From NCBI GenBank assembly GCA_025531455.1, contig JAMYHL010000004.1, positions 992,001 to 1,056,000 of the forward strand: a DNA stretch of 64,000 nucleotides, given 5' to 3'. This DNA is from Apiotrichum sp. Y4204. Taxonomy: Eukaryota; Basidiomycota; Tremellomycetes; Trichosporonales; Trichosporonaceae. Each line of letters begins with the position of its first letter. The first letter of the stretch is position 1. The notes beneath the pieces were generated by a model, which saw nothing but the letters and a program-made list of their open reading frames with translations, made no database searches and had not been told where the DNA came from. Position numbers and translations under genes: made by a program. Shown piece after piece: positions 10,531 through 22,408 of this stretch.

Positions 10531-12012
10531 ATGGTACGTCCGTTGATACCGGCCGGTGCACCTTTGGCTGGGGCACAACAAAACAACAACAATGACGCTG
10601 ACCCACAGTCTATCACCCCACAGGCCCTTCGCCTCTTGAGCCGCGAGATCGTCACGCTCCGCTCCGAGCCGCCAGAGGGTGTGCGCATTGTCGTTGACGA
10701 AGACGACATCTCCGCCCTCGAGGGATGGGTACAGGGACCTGGTGAGTGGAGAGTCATCTAGGCCGGAGGGATACAAGTCCGGAAGCGGAGTATGCCGCTA
10801 GTGGAGTGGGATTTCGTCAAGCGACTGAGCTCCGTCGCCAACATGCACCCCCGCTCGCTATCACCAACATCCACACTGGCATCCACCGAACTGCACAGTT
10901 GCGGCGTGTTTGGATGTTTGTTTACATCCACCCCGCCGCATCCCGACCCTGGATGAGTGGACCCTACCCACATGACCTCCACCGGGAAATTTCCTGGATC
11001 TGGTCTTGGATCCTGGATCTTTGGATCCGAGATGCTAGCGTGTCAACATGGCGCGAGTGTGTGAGCGTGCTGCATGCTTGGGATGCGAGGTCCAGGTATC
11101 GTGTCTCATGCATCTGCGTGTTGTGACGCGCGGGATCGTCGACATTTGAGTCGCGTCCGAGATTTGCGCACGGACATACGCGTTCCATTGCCAGGTCCTT
11201 GGACGTTACTCAGCCACTCCATCTTCATCTCGCACTCGATAATGGTCGCCAGAAGCTAACGCACAGCCGGCACGCCGTACGAGGGCGGATACTTTCGCGT
11301 GACATTTGAGTTCGGGCCTGAGTACCCCAACCAGCCACCGAAGTGTGAGTACCGTAGAGCTACATTGCGCTTTGCCTTAGCTTGAGGCACTGACAACTCA
11401 GGCAAGATGCTCACGCGCATCTTCCACCCGAACATCTCAAAGTCGGGGGAGATCTGTGTCGACACATTGAAGAAGGGATGGAAGCGGGATTACGGAGTGG
11501 GACATGTGCTCGTGGTGAGTTGGCTGGGGTGGGGTGAGGCAGGTGATCGGCACTTGGGACCTGTTTTTGCTCCTTCCGGATGGAAAGCTAACCGTCAGAC
11601 CATTAAATGTCTTCTCATCTACCCCAACCCAGAATCTGCACTTGACGAGGAGGCGGGCAAGCAGCTGCTGGCCGACTACGAGGGGTACTGCAAGTACGCC
11701 AAGTTGATGACTGGCATCCACGCGACGCCCAAGATCCCACCCCCGCCGTTCCGTGGCGACTCGTCTGCTCCGAAGGCAGTCCTGCCGATGCCGCCCGCAG
11801 AGACCGGCAGCCTTACAGCTACTCCGTCTCCCCGCTCTGCGTCTCCACAGGCACCGCGCGGCCCGCTGGGGAACGCGCGCCAGGAGACGAGCCCCGCGCC
11901 CATGGCGGCGATGGACGCGCCACTCAAGACGAGCGGCGGCAAGCCGCCTGCCAAGGCGCCCGTCAAGACGGGGGCCAAGACTGGCGCCAAGCGGGGCCTC
12001 AAGCGACTCTAG
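10531..12012 (+). CDS. UBE2S: Ubiquitin-conjugating enzyme E2 S (UBE2S type)
   Basis: E2 that in animals extends Lys11-linked chains with the anaphase-promoting complex. The UBC fold spans [26 protein letters not shown], then the active-site segment [29 protein letters not shown] (catalytic Cys in EICV) and [24 protein letters not shown], which closely matches animal UBE2S including the NPESALNEEAG signature. A lysine-rich ~100-residue tail follows ([20 protein letters not shown]), as in the family. Exons after the start region are 11267-11344, 11402-11514 and 11599-12012. Bases 10534-10608 look like an intron directly after the ATG (GTACGT...CTGACCCACAG, 75 nt, in frame). Spliced, the protein is 246 residues starting MSITPQAL; unspliced it is 271. 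Intron 10742-11266 is unusually long (525 nt). Budding yeast lacks a clear orthologue. Confidence 0.9.
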
Positions 12013-12298
12013 AGCTCTCATGGCGAGGATGGTGTGCCCAGACGTACCCTAGGGGTGCAGTATGGATCTGCCTGGACATTTGTTGCCCTGTTTGTTTGTA
12101 GCGTGTTATGCATTTACGCCATACCCATGTGTGGAGAGGCAGGGAGTGGTTTAGAGTGGCAGCAAATCAGTGTGAGAGAAACCGTTCATGTGGATGGCGG
12201 CGATGAGCTCCCCCACACCGCGTATGGAATCAGCAAGCGTTGGCAATGAGCCCAGCCCTCGTCCCAAATTCCGCATTCTATCCTATACATGAAATACA
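12013..12298. other. Convergent spacer UBE2S / EFG1
   Basis: Short 286-base spacer between two stop codons. It presumably contains both 3'UTRs; no other feature is visible. Confidence 0.4.
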
Positions 12299-13213
12299 CT
12301 ACTCGTCATCACCAAAGAAGTCGTCCTCCTCAACCACCTCCTTGTCCTCGGTCTCCTTCTCCTTGTCCTCCGGCCCCTTCTCGATTGTAGCCAAAACCAC
12401 CCCCTTGCGGGCCTCGCGCGGCTCGTTCTCGGGCTCGGCGGCAATCTTGCCCGCGCGCATGCCCTCCCGGATCTCAAGCAGCATCGCATACCGTTCCCCC
12501 GCGGGACCCTCGGATGCCGGAGTCGACAGATGGGGCGGGAGCGTGAGGTCCCCTTCGGCCGGGCGCTCCGCGAAGAGCGCAATGTACTTTTTCGTGTTCC
12601 TAAGAGGAGATTAGTATGGGAAAAGGTCTATATTCTCTATTACTCACGGGTAGTGCAGGATGTAATTCAGCATCACGCGTGCGGCCTCGAGCTCGTCCGC
12701 GAGCGACGAGCCTTTACTCTTCTTGTCCTTCTTGTCCTTCTTGCTCTTCTTCTTCTCCTCCTTCTCCTTCTTCTCCACCTCCTTGCCCTCCCCATCCTCA
12801 ATCTCGCGCTTCACACGCTTGATAACCCGCATGACCTTCTGCCGCTCAAAAAACTTGACAGCATGGTACTTTGCCCCATTCTTCTTCTCCACTGCGCGGC
12901 GTTCCGCAGCCGCGAGGTCCGCCTCGAGCGACGTCAGGCGCCGCTGCGTCGCGACACGCAGTCCTGGCTCGAGGTTGTCCTAAAAGGAATCAGTATCTTG
13001 TATATTCCTTTTACTCACCCTTGCGAGAAGCCGCTTCGTCTGCCGTAGCTGCGCCTTGATCTTGCTCACGCCCATGAGCCCGTCGCGCGCCTCGAGCGGC
13101 GGCACGCGGTGCGCGGCACCTGCGGGCGTGGACGGCCCTGCGCGCGCGTTCGATGGCTTGCTTGCGTGCTTTCGCGCCTGCCTGTGTGTGTGCTTTGTGC
13201 GGTCCGCCGGCAT
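12299..13213 (-). CDS. EFG1: rRNA-processing protein Efg1
   Basis: Nucleolar factor for early 18S pre-rRNA processing. Three exons: the N-terminal one is basic (MPADRTKHTHRQARKHASK) and ends KAQLRQTKRLLAR. After a 39-nt intron, DNLEPGLRVATQRRLTSLE leads into the Efg1 core (AAERRAVEKKNGAKYHAVKFFERQKVMRVIKRVKREIED) and a Lys/Glu coiled-coil (KKEKEEKKKSKKDKKDKKSK). The last exon begins NTKKYIALFAE and ends in an acidic tail (EVVEEDDFFGDDE). The motif KYHxVxFFERxK with the preceding coiled coil is the family signature. An in-frame ATG further upstream at 13363 would add 50 residues of unlikely sequence, so the MPAD start is preferred. TAF12 lies 270 bases upstream on the same strand. Confidence 0.85.
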
Positions 13214-13483
13214 CGGGATGGGCTTTTGTGTAAGTGTGGTGGGTTGTGTGGTTCCAAAGTTGGGAATTTGAGGTTTGCTTGGTGGCGAGAAATTTTGGTG
13301 GAGGCCATAGAATATGGCCCCCAGGTGCCACTGATGGAATAAACCGCAAGCGTTTGTTGACACTTTCCCTGCTTCAGCTGCTCACTTTCATGCCTCCACG
13401 CTCTACGAAATGCATACAAATACAGATGAGATGGTACAGGCAGGCGCACATGTGCTGTATTACTCTCCCCAGTGTTTATGCTC

Positions 13484-16400
13484 TTACACAACAAGGCCTG
13501 CAGGCGGCGCAGACACAATGACGGCCGGTGTGTCGAGCGGTGTGCTGACGCCGGGCGTGGCGGTCGCTGTGGGCGGCAGGGTTCCGTTCGGGACCGAGAC
13601 GGACATGGAGGCAGTGGAAGGCGTAGGCGCCGCGGTGGCATTGACAGTCACGGCTCCAGTTGGCGGAGCGGTTGTTTCCGGTGTGGCGTCGCCGTTCGGG
13701 ACGGTTCCCAGAGCCTTGGCGGCCTCGGCGGCGATGGCGGCCGCCTCTGCAGCCTCTGCATTCTTCGCCGCTTCCTCCTTTTGTTTCCGATACGCGGCCT
13801 TGGCATCATTAACGGCCTTGAGCTTGTTCTGGCGCGCCTGGCTCGGTGGTCGGCGCGAGGCGCGCGCCTGGTCCAGCCGGATCGCATCGGAGCTAAAGCC
13901 CGGCAACGCACGGCCGCAAAGCGACTCGTAGGCAAACTGCAGGTCCTTACGGTCGACGGTCGACGACTTGCGGTGTTTTGCCAACTGGCACGCTGATTGC
14001 GCCAGCGTATCAACATACTCGTCCGTGAGAGATAACAGTATCTGCCGTCAGCAACATATCTCGTAGTAACTACGCACGTCCTCGACCGGCCGCTCAATCT
14101 CCAGCGTCTTGTCCACTGTCTCAGCCAAATCCTGTATCCTCTGCTTCTTTTGTCCCGGCATCCCACTGCTCTCAAGGTCATGCTTCTTGCTCTTCTCCTC
14201 CTTCACGTCATCCATGTCCGCCAGCGCACGGAGGTCGGCGGGAAGGGGTTCCATTAGCACGTTCGCCAGGGGAGGAACGGTCGACAGGCCCTCGAGGAGC
14301 GTCGCGCGCACATTCGTCCTTGCCGGCGTGGCGTGCATCTCGAAGAGCTTGGTGCGCAGCTCGTTGTCGGACTCCGCCGAAGGCGACCATGTCGTGCGCG
14401 AGAGAAGGGACGCAGACCGGTCCAGAGAGCCGTTTGTCACCTCATTTGTCGGTCGCGTTGGCATTGGCTGGGCTTGTGGCAACGAGCCCTTCTTGTCCAG
14501 ATCTGAGAGAATATGTGCGGGCGTAACAGGATGGCCAGGAATGCTCTGGAACGGGGGTCCCGGAGGGCGAACCATCGGCTGCCCTGGTGTCGGCGCAATC
14601 GGTATCCCAGTCTGGAACATGCGCTGCGGACCGGGCGGACCGGGTGGACCTGGGGGTCCCGGAGGTCCCGGCGGCATTGGGGGCCGCACGCTGACCGGCG
14701 ATGCGGTGGTGCTTTGCGGCGTCTGCGAGCCTAGGCTATTGTTGCGCTGCTTATTTGGTGGGATGTGGAGATTGCCGAGGACGGGGAAGCCTATGGGTGG
14801 CCGGGCGGGCATCATGCTGGGTGTTGACTGAACTGGGGTACCGTTCGGTCCAATCTGCTGAGGCGGCACGGGGGGAGTCGACTGCTGAGGTGGCTGCTGT
14901 TGCTGCTGCTGCTGCTGTTGCTGCGGCGGCAGCTGTTGCTGCTGTGGTGGCTGCTGCTGCTGATGTTGCTGCTGCTGCGCCTGCTGCTGCTGAGGCGCTT
15001 GCTGCTGGGGCATAGGGATCTGGGCTGGCTGCATTTGAGGAGTACCCTGCTGCTGTTGCTGGCCAGGAAGAGGCTGTTGGGGCGGTTGAGGCTGTTGCTG
15101 CTGCTGCTGCTGCTGCTGTTGCTGTTGAAGCTGCTGCTGCTGCTGAGACTGCATCGACAGCTGCGGCTGCATCGCCTGGGCCTGCATTTGCGGTGTCCCC
15201 TGCTGCTGAGCCTGTTGAAGAGCCTGTTGCTGCTGCGCGCCCTGTTGCTGTTGCTGTTGCTGCAGCTGTTGCAGCTGCTGTGGCGTCAAGTTGGCGTAGA
15301 AGAACTGCTTGAGTTTCGGGTTCTGTCATCAGTGTCTGATTCAATATCATCTGCCACTCACCCTCTCAAACGCAGCCTCGCGCTCAGCTTCACCCAAAGA
15401 CAATAGACGCTCCTTCAATGCGGCAATCTGCGCCGCCTGATGTTGTGGCGGGCGCGGGGGATGAGGACGGGGCGAGCCAAAGTTGTTCGCGTTTTGTTGT
15501 TGTTGCTGTTGTTGCTGCTGTTGCTGCTGCTGCTGCTGTTGGGTTGCGAGAGCAGCCGCCTGTGCGATCTGCTGAGCCTGCTGGGGGGTGAGCTGCATAC
15601 CCTGAGGCGCCTGGCCGTGCTGCCCCATTTGCTGTTGCCGCTGCTGCTGGAGCAGCTGAGCCTGTGCGGCCTGCAGGGCTGCCTGGGGCGGGAAGCCTTG
15701 GAGTGCGTTCAGGTTGAGCTGCTGCCCGTTTGGAAGCTGCGCGGACTGCATGCCTGGCGTGCGGTTTAGCCCGGCCTGGGCCTGTGCCGCGGCCTGTGCT
15801 TGTGCCTGCGTGAGGTTTTGATGCTGCTGCTGAGCTTGTTGGGCTGCTGCAATCTGTTGCTGCTGCCTCGCGAGGAGCGCGGGGTTCTGTAACAACTGCT
15901 GCTGAAACTGATGCTGCTGTTGCTGTTGAAGCTGTTGTTGAAGCTGCTGCTGCTGTTGCGGGGTAAGCAGTTGGCCCTGCTGCTGGGCGAACTGGGCCAG
16001 CTGCTGGGGAGCAAATTGTGCGAGCGCTTCTGGACCGAGACCTGCCGCCGCCGCCGCCTGTTGCTGTTGCTGCTGCTGTTGCTGATGCCGAGCGAGAGCG
16101 GCCTGTTGCTGCTGCTGCCGTTGGAGCATAGCAATCTGCTGTGCCGCCAGAGTCGCTGTCGAGTTGGGGTTGGTGGCCAGGTTTCGAGCATTGGCCGCCT
16201 GCCGCGCCTGATGGGCCTGGAGGAACGCCTTCGCCTCGGGCATGTTGAGTAGCGCGTCAAACTGGCATGTGAGAAAGGACTCTCCCCTCGACTGTCAAGA
16301 CATCACTCACAGTCTTCTGCATTTCCGGATTCATCTGACCTGCCTGGCGCATCTTCAGGAGTTCTGGCATCTGTGCAATCAACTTGTTCGGGTCGCTGCC

Positions 16401-17308
16401 GAAGATACCAAGCGCCGGGGGTGCAGGACCATTCACCGGTGTGCCAGGCGCCTGAAGCCCGGGCCCAGCACCTCCACTGGGCACAGCCTGCATCCGCTGT
16501 GCGGCGGGCGAGTGGCCAAGCCTCGCTGCGTTTGTGACGGGCGACTGCTGCGCTTGGGGCGACGGAGTTGCAATGGCGGCGAGCGAGTTGCTCATCGGCG
16601 TGCCCACACCCGTGGCCGGTGTCGGCGCGTTGGCTGTCTGCTGCGTCGCCTGTGGCGTCCCCTGGTTCTGTTGCTGATTCTGCTGATTCTGCTGCTGCTG
16701 TTGCTGCTGATGCAAACGCTGCTGGGCGGCAAAAATGTTCTGCAACTGCTGCTGCTGCTGGAGCTGCGTCTGCTGCTGTTGTTGCTGTTGCTGCTGCGCC
16801 TGCTGCTGCAACCGGATCTGTTCCGCAATGGCCTGTCTGTCAGTAATGTCCTCCACACACGTTGCCACAGCCAACCATTCCCACATACGTTTTGTGCCAT
16901 CTGCACCTGCTGTCCGTTCAGCTGCGTCTGGGGCTGCTGCACTCCGACGCGCGGGCTGTTCTGCGCCTGCACGCCCTGCACGCCTTGGACGCCCTGCACT
17001 CCGCCGAGGTTGGGAGTGCCGGGGTTCGGTGGCGGGCGCGCCTGGCCGACGCCCTGCATGCCCGCACCAGACCCACTCGCAGCAGCGGCGGCGATGGCGG
17101 CGGCGGCCTGCTGCGACGTCTTCTGGTTCTGGGCGGCGAGCTTGGCCTGGTTGTTGCGCCGCTGATGCTGGTCGGACAACATGGCAGTGACGCGCTGCCG
17201 GAGGATCTCGGTGCGCTGCTCGCTAGGCAAATTGCGCTCGGCGGGGGAGAGGAGCTGTGGAAACTTGGCGAGGACCGCCTCAACGCTCACGGGCGTCGAG
17301 GCCGACAT
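13484..17308 (-). CDS. TAF12: TFIID/SAGA subunit TAF12, strongly expanded glutamine-rich form
   Basis: Histone-fold subunit shared by TFIID and SAGA. Five exons (17308-16889, 16832-16311, 16261-15362, 15322-14078, 14041-13484) join in frame into 1,214 residues. The H2B-like histone fold is C-terminal and crosses the last intron: RIQDLAETVDKTLEIERPVED, then ILLSLTDEYVDTLAQSACQLAKHRKSSTVDRKDLQFAYE and ALPGFSSDAIR, as in yeast Taf12. The preceding ~1,000 residues are mostly glutamine with Ala, Pro and Leu (long CAG/CAA runs), a Pro/Gly stretch (MPPGPPGPPGPPGPPGP) and conserved islands such as FDALLNMPEAKAFLQAHQ, and PEMQKT after LMQ-rich helices. An Ala-rich tail follows the fold. Yeast Taf12 is 539 residues, so this is about twice as long. 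The opposite strand shows spurious Leu- and Cys-rich frames caused by the repeats. Confidence 0.9.
14880..16840 (-). repeat. Interrupted CAG/CAA trinucleotide repeat tracts inside TAF12
   Basis: Several blocks of CTG/TTG on the plus strand (about 14890-15010, 15055-15145, 15185-15280, 15500-15545, 15900-15960, 16055-16125, 16670-16810) encode polyglutamine on the minus strand. The runs mix CAG and CAA codons and are interrupted by Ala, Pro and Leu, which should make them more stable than pure repeats. Confidence 0.85.
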
Positions 17309-18065
17309 CGTTCACGCGTCCACTTGGGATGGGGGGTGATGCTTCGAGAAAAGGACGGACGGCGGGACGGCGAGGGGATGATGGATGGGGGATTGAGGCA
17401 ATGTGGCCAGGTGGAGGCGGATTGTGGAGTGTCTCGCGAGGTGAGTTTGTCGTGCCGGGAGGCAACCGCGGGGTAAGGCGACCAAAAGCCAGGGATACAG
17501 GATACAGTGGATGCGGGAGCTGGACTTTTGAAGAGCCGTGGATGAATGTTGAGGTTTTGTGGATGATGGATGAGCAGTTGAAGACAAGAGACGCCAAAGA
17601 CGAGAAAGAACAAAGTCAAAGTCGGTCTCATAAACCTACCCATACACAACCCAAAGCGGCCCCAGACTAGCAGACATACACGCCTCTCTCGCATTGTCGT
17701 ATCGGCTCCTCACTTGGGCCACACAAACATGCGCAGCACGCCCGTTCCCATGCATGGCGCCCTCGCACTGCATCTACATTGCGCTCGATAGATGCATGCA
17801 ATGTCTAAATACATAACTACTTGTGTACAGCTGGTCGGTGGCGGCGAAGGCAAATTGCCAGCCGCCCACCACTAATAGCACCACTTATGGAATCACCACA
17901 TATGGAATCACCTAACGGTCCCGCTCGCTACCGGCGCTGCTCTGCTGGCGATGACCAGCTCCGGTCGTGGGCGACGACAAGCTCGATGGGGGGCTTTCTG
18001 CCCGGGCAAAGAAAAGGTCTGACACCGAGCCTCTACCCATGTCAGTCGAGGCTCAACCTCCTCAC
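17309..18065. promoter_or_regulatory. TAF12 upstream region / NHX1 3' flank
   Basis: About 760 bases between two minus-strand genes. The 300 bases next to TAF12 are purine-rich on the plus strand (hence pyrimidine-rich on the coding strand), a typical 5' leader here. A small direct repeat, ATGGAATCACC, occurs twice at about 17887-17912. No gene is recognised. Confidence 0.4.
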
Positions 18066-20293
18066 TCACCCAAAGGCGCGCCCCGCGGCGGCCGGTGGCT
18101 TGTTCTTGCCATTCTCACTTCCTGCATCCTCGGCCGCAGCTTCTTCCCGCCCGAGGTCGAAGGAGGGTGACGCGGTACCAGTTCCCGACTCGCCGCCGTT
18201 GTACACTGACGACGCCTTTCGCCTCGCCTTCTTCGCATGGTGGCGGCGGGCTGTGACGGAGTTGGAGAATAGAGGAAGCAGATACCGCTCGTCCAGGGCC
18301 GTGAACCACTGCCCATCCCGGAAAACTCTGCCTGTGCGTCCAAACACACCGGCGGCTTCGGCCTCGACATCGCCGCGGTCGCCATAGCCTTCCGGAAGCG
18401 GCTCCTCATCGGATTCGTCAGTCGAAAAGGTGGCATTGGACTGCTGGCGCGGAAGCCTGCCACCACGAGGGTAGTTGAGACGACCTTGGTAGTATGGTGA
18501 TCCCGAAGGAGATCCGAGGTAGGCGCTGTCGTCCTCGTCGCCGTAAAGCCCCTGGCCGTTCTGTCCCGCATAGCGCCGTGTGCCCATTTGTAGAGAAATG
18601 TTGCCCTGGTGGGTGGTCCAACCTTCGACTTCCTCGTCCGAGCTCGCATCATCGTCCTCGACGCCGACGCGAATTCCAAGTACCTCGAGCATCCTGCCAG
18701 TAGTTCCTCCCAGGACAATAACGGTGAGTACGACGACGACAAGAACAGTTGTGCGGAGGGCATCCGCGTTGTCGCCTGTAATACCCGTCGCCAGCGCGAC
18801 GCCGACGGCACCACGGAGACCGGCCCAGAATAGCATCATCTGATACGAGTGGGGGATCTCCTCATACCGCTGTCCACGGGTGTGGAAGAACCAGTTGATA
18901 ACTTCCGACAGGGGGAACACGGCCGCGTAACGAGACGCCATCACAGCGATCTGACGTCAGTCATGTCCGTGTCGACGTACTCACCGTAGACACTAGGATA
19001 AACAGGGGCTTAAAGACTTGGATCTCCTGTGTGAAGAGATTGAGGCCAAGGTAAATGAAGATAAAGTTCTCCGAGAGCTGCGCAAGGACGGCAAACATGT
19101 ATTTCGTCGTCTTTTGGGTTCGCTTGGACATGGTGTGATACGCGTAGTGCTTGAGGGTGATTCCGCAGAAGAGGAGAGACACGATGCCGCTCATTCCAAG
19201 ACCAGTGGAGAAGAAGTAGGACGTGTAAGCGACAAGAGCAACAATACAGCTCTCGATCTGCGGGTAGGTTGCGAGATGCGAGTGCTTGAGGCCAAGCGAA
19301 CATGCGAGACCAAACGCAACGCCCAGAAGCATCGACCCAACAAACGAGAAGAGGAAGATGCCGATACCGTGGAAAAGACTCGACAGGTAGATATCTTCTC
19401 CGTGGAATTCCATAAGCGTCCTGGGCGTCAGCGAGATGGTATTGGTCCACGACATCTCGAAAGTACGCACTCGAACATGACAATCGACACGGCATCGTTC
19501 AGGATAGACTCTCCAAAGATGATAGAATACAGCTTCGGGTCAACCTTGGCGGAGTTGAAGATGGCAAGGATCGTAACAGGGTCCGTTGCCGACAGAGTCG
19601 AGCCGAGTATGAGGCACTCGAGCAGGGTGAACTTGAGGCCCTCAAGGCCAAGGATGGACCATATGTAAACGAGGACTCTGTGATCGTCAGCACACCATTG
19701 CACTTCGTCCACACAGTAACATACCCGATGCCGACGGCAGATATGAACGTGCCAAAGAAGGCAAACGTTAAGATGACACCGAAATTCCGGAAGAAGTTTT
19801 CCTACTATCAGCAATTCGGTTTGCAAGCCACACACCTGTTTGAGTTCGTATCCAGAGTTGAGAATGATTGGGGGAAGGAGAAGGTTGAAGAAGACGGTGT
19901 GACTGAATGACTGAGGTTAGTGAGGACGACTCCACGGGAGCCAAAGCAGCTTCGTGGCGACGATAAGGCCTGCACAGTGGTCCCTCGTCGTAGAGCTCGA
20001 CTCACGACCATGTCCTGGATAAGGTGACCCGGGGAGAGACGGAGAATGAGGCCGACCGCCATACCCGCAAAGATAGAGATTACGGTCTCATGAACGGCAC
20101 GAATCCGCTTGATTTGGAGGTAGTAGGATGTGCACAGGGCGAGGATGAGAAGGACGCAGAGGATGCAGAGACCCCATCTGCCTGTCAGCTTGAGAGCCGG
20201 GGCATATCTACGGGCGGCTACTCACGAGGCGTACAGCTCCTGTTCCAAGGCCGGCACATCGCCCGCTGGCGGCTTCGTGATGGGTTCCTTCAT
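18066..20293 (-). CDS. NHX1: Endosomal/vacuolar Na+(K+)/H+ exchanger, NHX1 (CPA1) family
   Basis: Exchanges luminal protons for cytosolic Na+ or K+ in late endosomes and prevacuoles. The gene starts MKEPITKPPAGDVPALEQELYAS at 20293 and is split into about seven exons. Readable transmembrane segments are WGLCILCVLLILALCTSYYLQ, RAVHETVISIFAGMAVGLILRL, the ion-site region FFGTFISAVGIG and then GLKFTLLECLILGSTLSATDPVTILAIF, followed by ESILNDAVSIVMFE, GIGIFLFSFVGSMLLGVAFGL, IVALVAYTSYFFSTGLGMSGIVSLLFCGI and AELSENFIFIYLGL-like LAQLSENFIFIYLGLNLF. The last exon has HSYQMMLFWAGLRGAVGVALA, the strongly conserved NHE signature, then a ~190-residue acidic/Ser-rich cytosolic tail. This motif set fits NHE6/7/9 and yeast Nhx1 rather than plasma-membrane exchangers. 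Confidence 0.9.
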
Positions 20294-21136
20294 CCCGATG
20301 CCCGCTCAAGATCGTATCTCTGGTGAGTTTGATGTTACGCGAAAGTCAGACTGCCGGTGGCGCCAGCGCGAGGGCGAGAAGCTCCGAGAGAGGGCGACAC
20401 GAGGCGACTCGGGCCCGATTGACAGTAGGCGTGGGGAGCTCCAGTTGTTGAACGTTGAGGGCTGAGATTGGGATCACGATAACAGAGGACGAGTCTTGAG
20501 CTTGTCGTCGCCAAACGACCCAGTCGACAGTGTGGATATGAGGATGCTATGGGTGCAGCACTGAGAGGGAAAGTGTGCAAGAGATGGGATGGGGCGTTCG
20601 TAGTCGTGTGTAATCTTGTTGTGTGTCCGAGGGTCGTGTCGCCGCTGTGTGCCAAAAGGTTGGTGGTCGTCACCCAAAAGGTCTAAATCCCTCTTCAGGT
20701 GATCCTCCTGCCCCTTGAATACAAACGATGACGACCATTATAAACTCTGGCCTTTGCACCTCTGGCCAAGGTGGCGGACATGGACATCGTGGCCCGTGGC
20801 CGTGGCCCGCAGAGGGTGGCGGAACTATTTTGAGCATTCCCTACGACCTGCAAGACACCGACCATATCTCCGAGCTGGCCGAGCTTCGGACATGATCTGA
20901 GACGACTGACATGCGAATGACTCCTCCAGTTTCCGGAAAACGACAAGGAACGCGATGAGGCCGTATCACGATATCATGATGTGATGGTATACATGCTACA
21001 GACAGAGAGGGGTTGACTCTTCTGTCTGGGGTCCAATACAGCCTTCTATGATGGTGGCGGTCCCAGACCACCGTCGCCAACTTCTTACGCTCCTCGGTCC
21101 ATCTCTCGCCTCAGCCCTGTATCTAGAGCGCGGTGT
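20294..21136. promoter_or_regulatory. NHX1 upstream region / LSM6 3' flank
   Basis: About 840 bases between two minus-strand genes. An alternating GTGGCCGTGGCC patch sits near 20795-20815 and AT-rich sequence (ATCACGATATCATGATGTGATGG) near 20965. No frame gives a recognisable protein; one 112-codon minus frame next to NHX1 looks like leader sequence. Confidence 0.4.
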
Positions 21137-21829
21137 TTACATGTCCTCGAGGGCCGAGATGTAAAGGACTGTGGCGTTAGATATGAAAAGAGTGACCTTC
21201 CGGCTGCTCGTCGAGACACAGGACAGCCTACTCACCATTGTTACCGCGAAGGAAGGTGTCACCGTACTTGGCTGTCAAGCGGCCGTTGGACCACTCCTCG
21301 GTCTCCTCGAGCGCAACGTTCATGTAGCCGTCGAGGCAGGTGAGCAGACCTGGGGTGTGAGCAAGGGTGATGGCTGCGTGTGAGAGGAAAAGGTCAGTGG
21401 GTCAGAGCGATGACGCGGCAGTCTCAACTACCATGAATGGACGACCGTTATCCAAGAAGACAGAATCGGTAAGAGACAAGCAGATAGCTCGTGTTCTACT
21501 TTTGGAACGCGCGACAATCTCACAAGACAATAGGCAGACTCCGCGTGCAATGACTCATGGCGCCCGAAGCGGTCAGAATATAGCCTGTCGCCCGCGGTGC
21601 GACCGTGTCGCTCTCCGAGACAAGTCCGCACACAGATCGAGCACCAGGTCATCGACCTTGTATCCTCTGACCACCTTCCTCAACCCATACGCTTCGCGCG
21701 TCACTTACCATGGTAGTCGACGCCGCTTCCGATGCGGACCTTGACCTTCTTCCCGACAATGTTCTTGAGAAAATCGGACGGGGATCCTGCGACGGGGCCC
21801 TCCTCGGGCTGGGGCGACGGCGAGGACAT
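21137..21829 (-). CDS. LSM6: U6 snRNA-associated Sm-like protein LSm6
   Basis: Subunit of the LSm1-7 mRNA decay ring and the LSm2-8 U6 snRNP ring. Exons 21829-21709, 21349-21236 and 21168-21137 join in phase 1 to 88 residues. After a short Ser/Pro/Gly leader (MSSPSPQPEEGP) comes the Sm fold: SPSDFLKNIVGKKVKVRIGSGVDYHG, then LLTCLDGYMNVALEETEEW (Sm1 motif), NGRLTAKYGDTFLRGNNVLYIS (Sm2, with RGN). It aligns residue by residue with human and yeast LSm6, which confirms the acceptor at 21350 and the joint HGLLTC. The first intron is 359 nt, which is long compared with the other introns here. CBF1 is divergent, 579 bases away. Confidence 0.95.
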
Positions 21830-22408
21830 GTTGGAGATGGGTTGATGGGTGGTGGAGATGGAGAGCTGAGAAAAGATCGAAGATACGGAAGGCCGGCCAG
21901 ACAAACAGGAACCAAGCCAAAGTGCACAAGAACCCACCACGATGATAGTTAATGTTATTGACGCGATTGAAGCAGGGCAATATCAATTATGTAATACATT
22001 GGTACTATATGAGAGGTGTGAATAAGCTTCCAGGCACCCCGAGTCGGTAATACCAAATCCTGGGTGGGATTTTGACCTCGTGTTGTGTAGGTCAGGTGAC
22101 CTTTGTTGACTTGCTGCTTGGCTCAGGGTCCACAGAATCCCACGCTCTGTGCATCTGCACACTGCACACGCGCCGCGTACAGTGGGTGACATCGAGTACG
22201 ACCTCTCTCCCGATCTCCCACTCTCTTGTCGCCATTGTTGCTCTCCTCTTTCTCCTCCCGAATAAAGAGATCGCATCCTCTCATCCACTCTCTTGCGTTG
22301 CTCCCCATCCCGCATCAAAGCATCCACGCACACACACCCTCAATTCGCCGGTTAGAGCCCTCAATCCATCCCCTTGACTGGCACACACTCGCACAAACCG
22401 AGACAACA
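21830..22408. promoter_or_regulatory. Divergent promoter LSM6 / CBF1
   Basis: About 580 bases shared by the divergent starts. The CBF1 side is C/T-rich (CTCCTCTTTCTCCTCCCG and CTCTC runs, 22200-22340), and an AT-rich patch lies near 21940-22010. I see no CACGTG motif here, so self-regulation by Cbf1 is not suggested. Confidence 0.45.

Noticed and set aside
14900..16250. Long Leu/Cys/Ala-rich frames on the plus strand opposite TAF12
   Set aside because: They are antisense readings of CAG/CAA repeats; the minus-strand TAF12 model with histone fold explains the locus.
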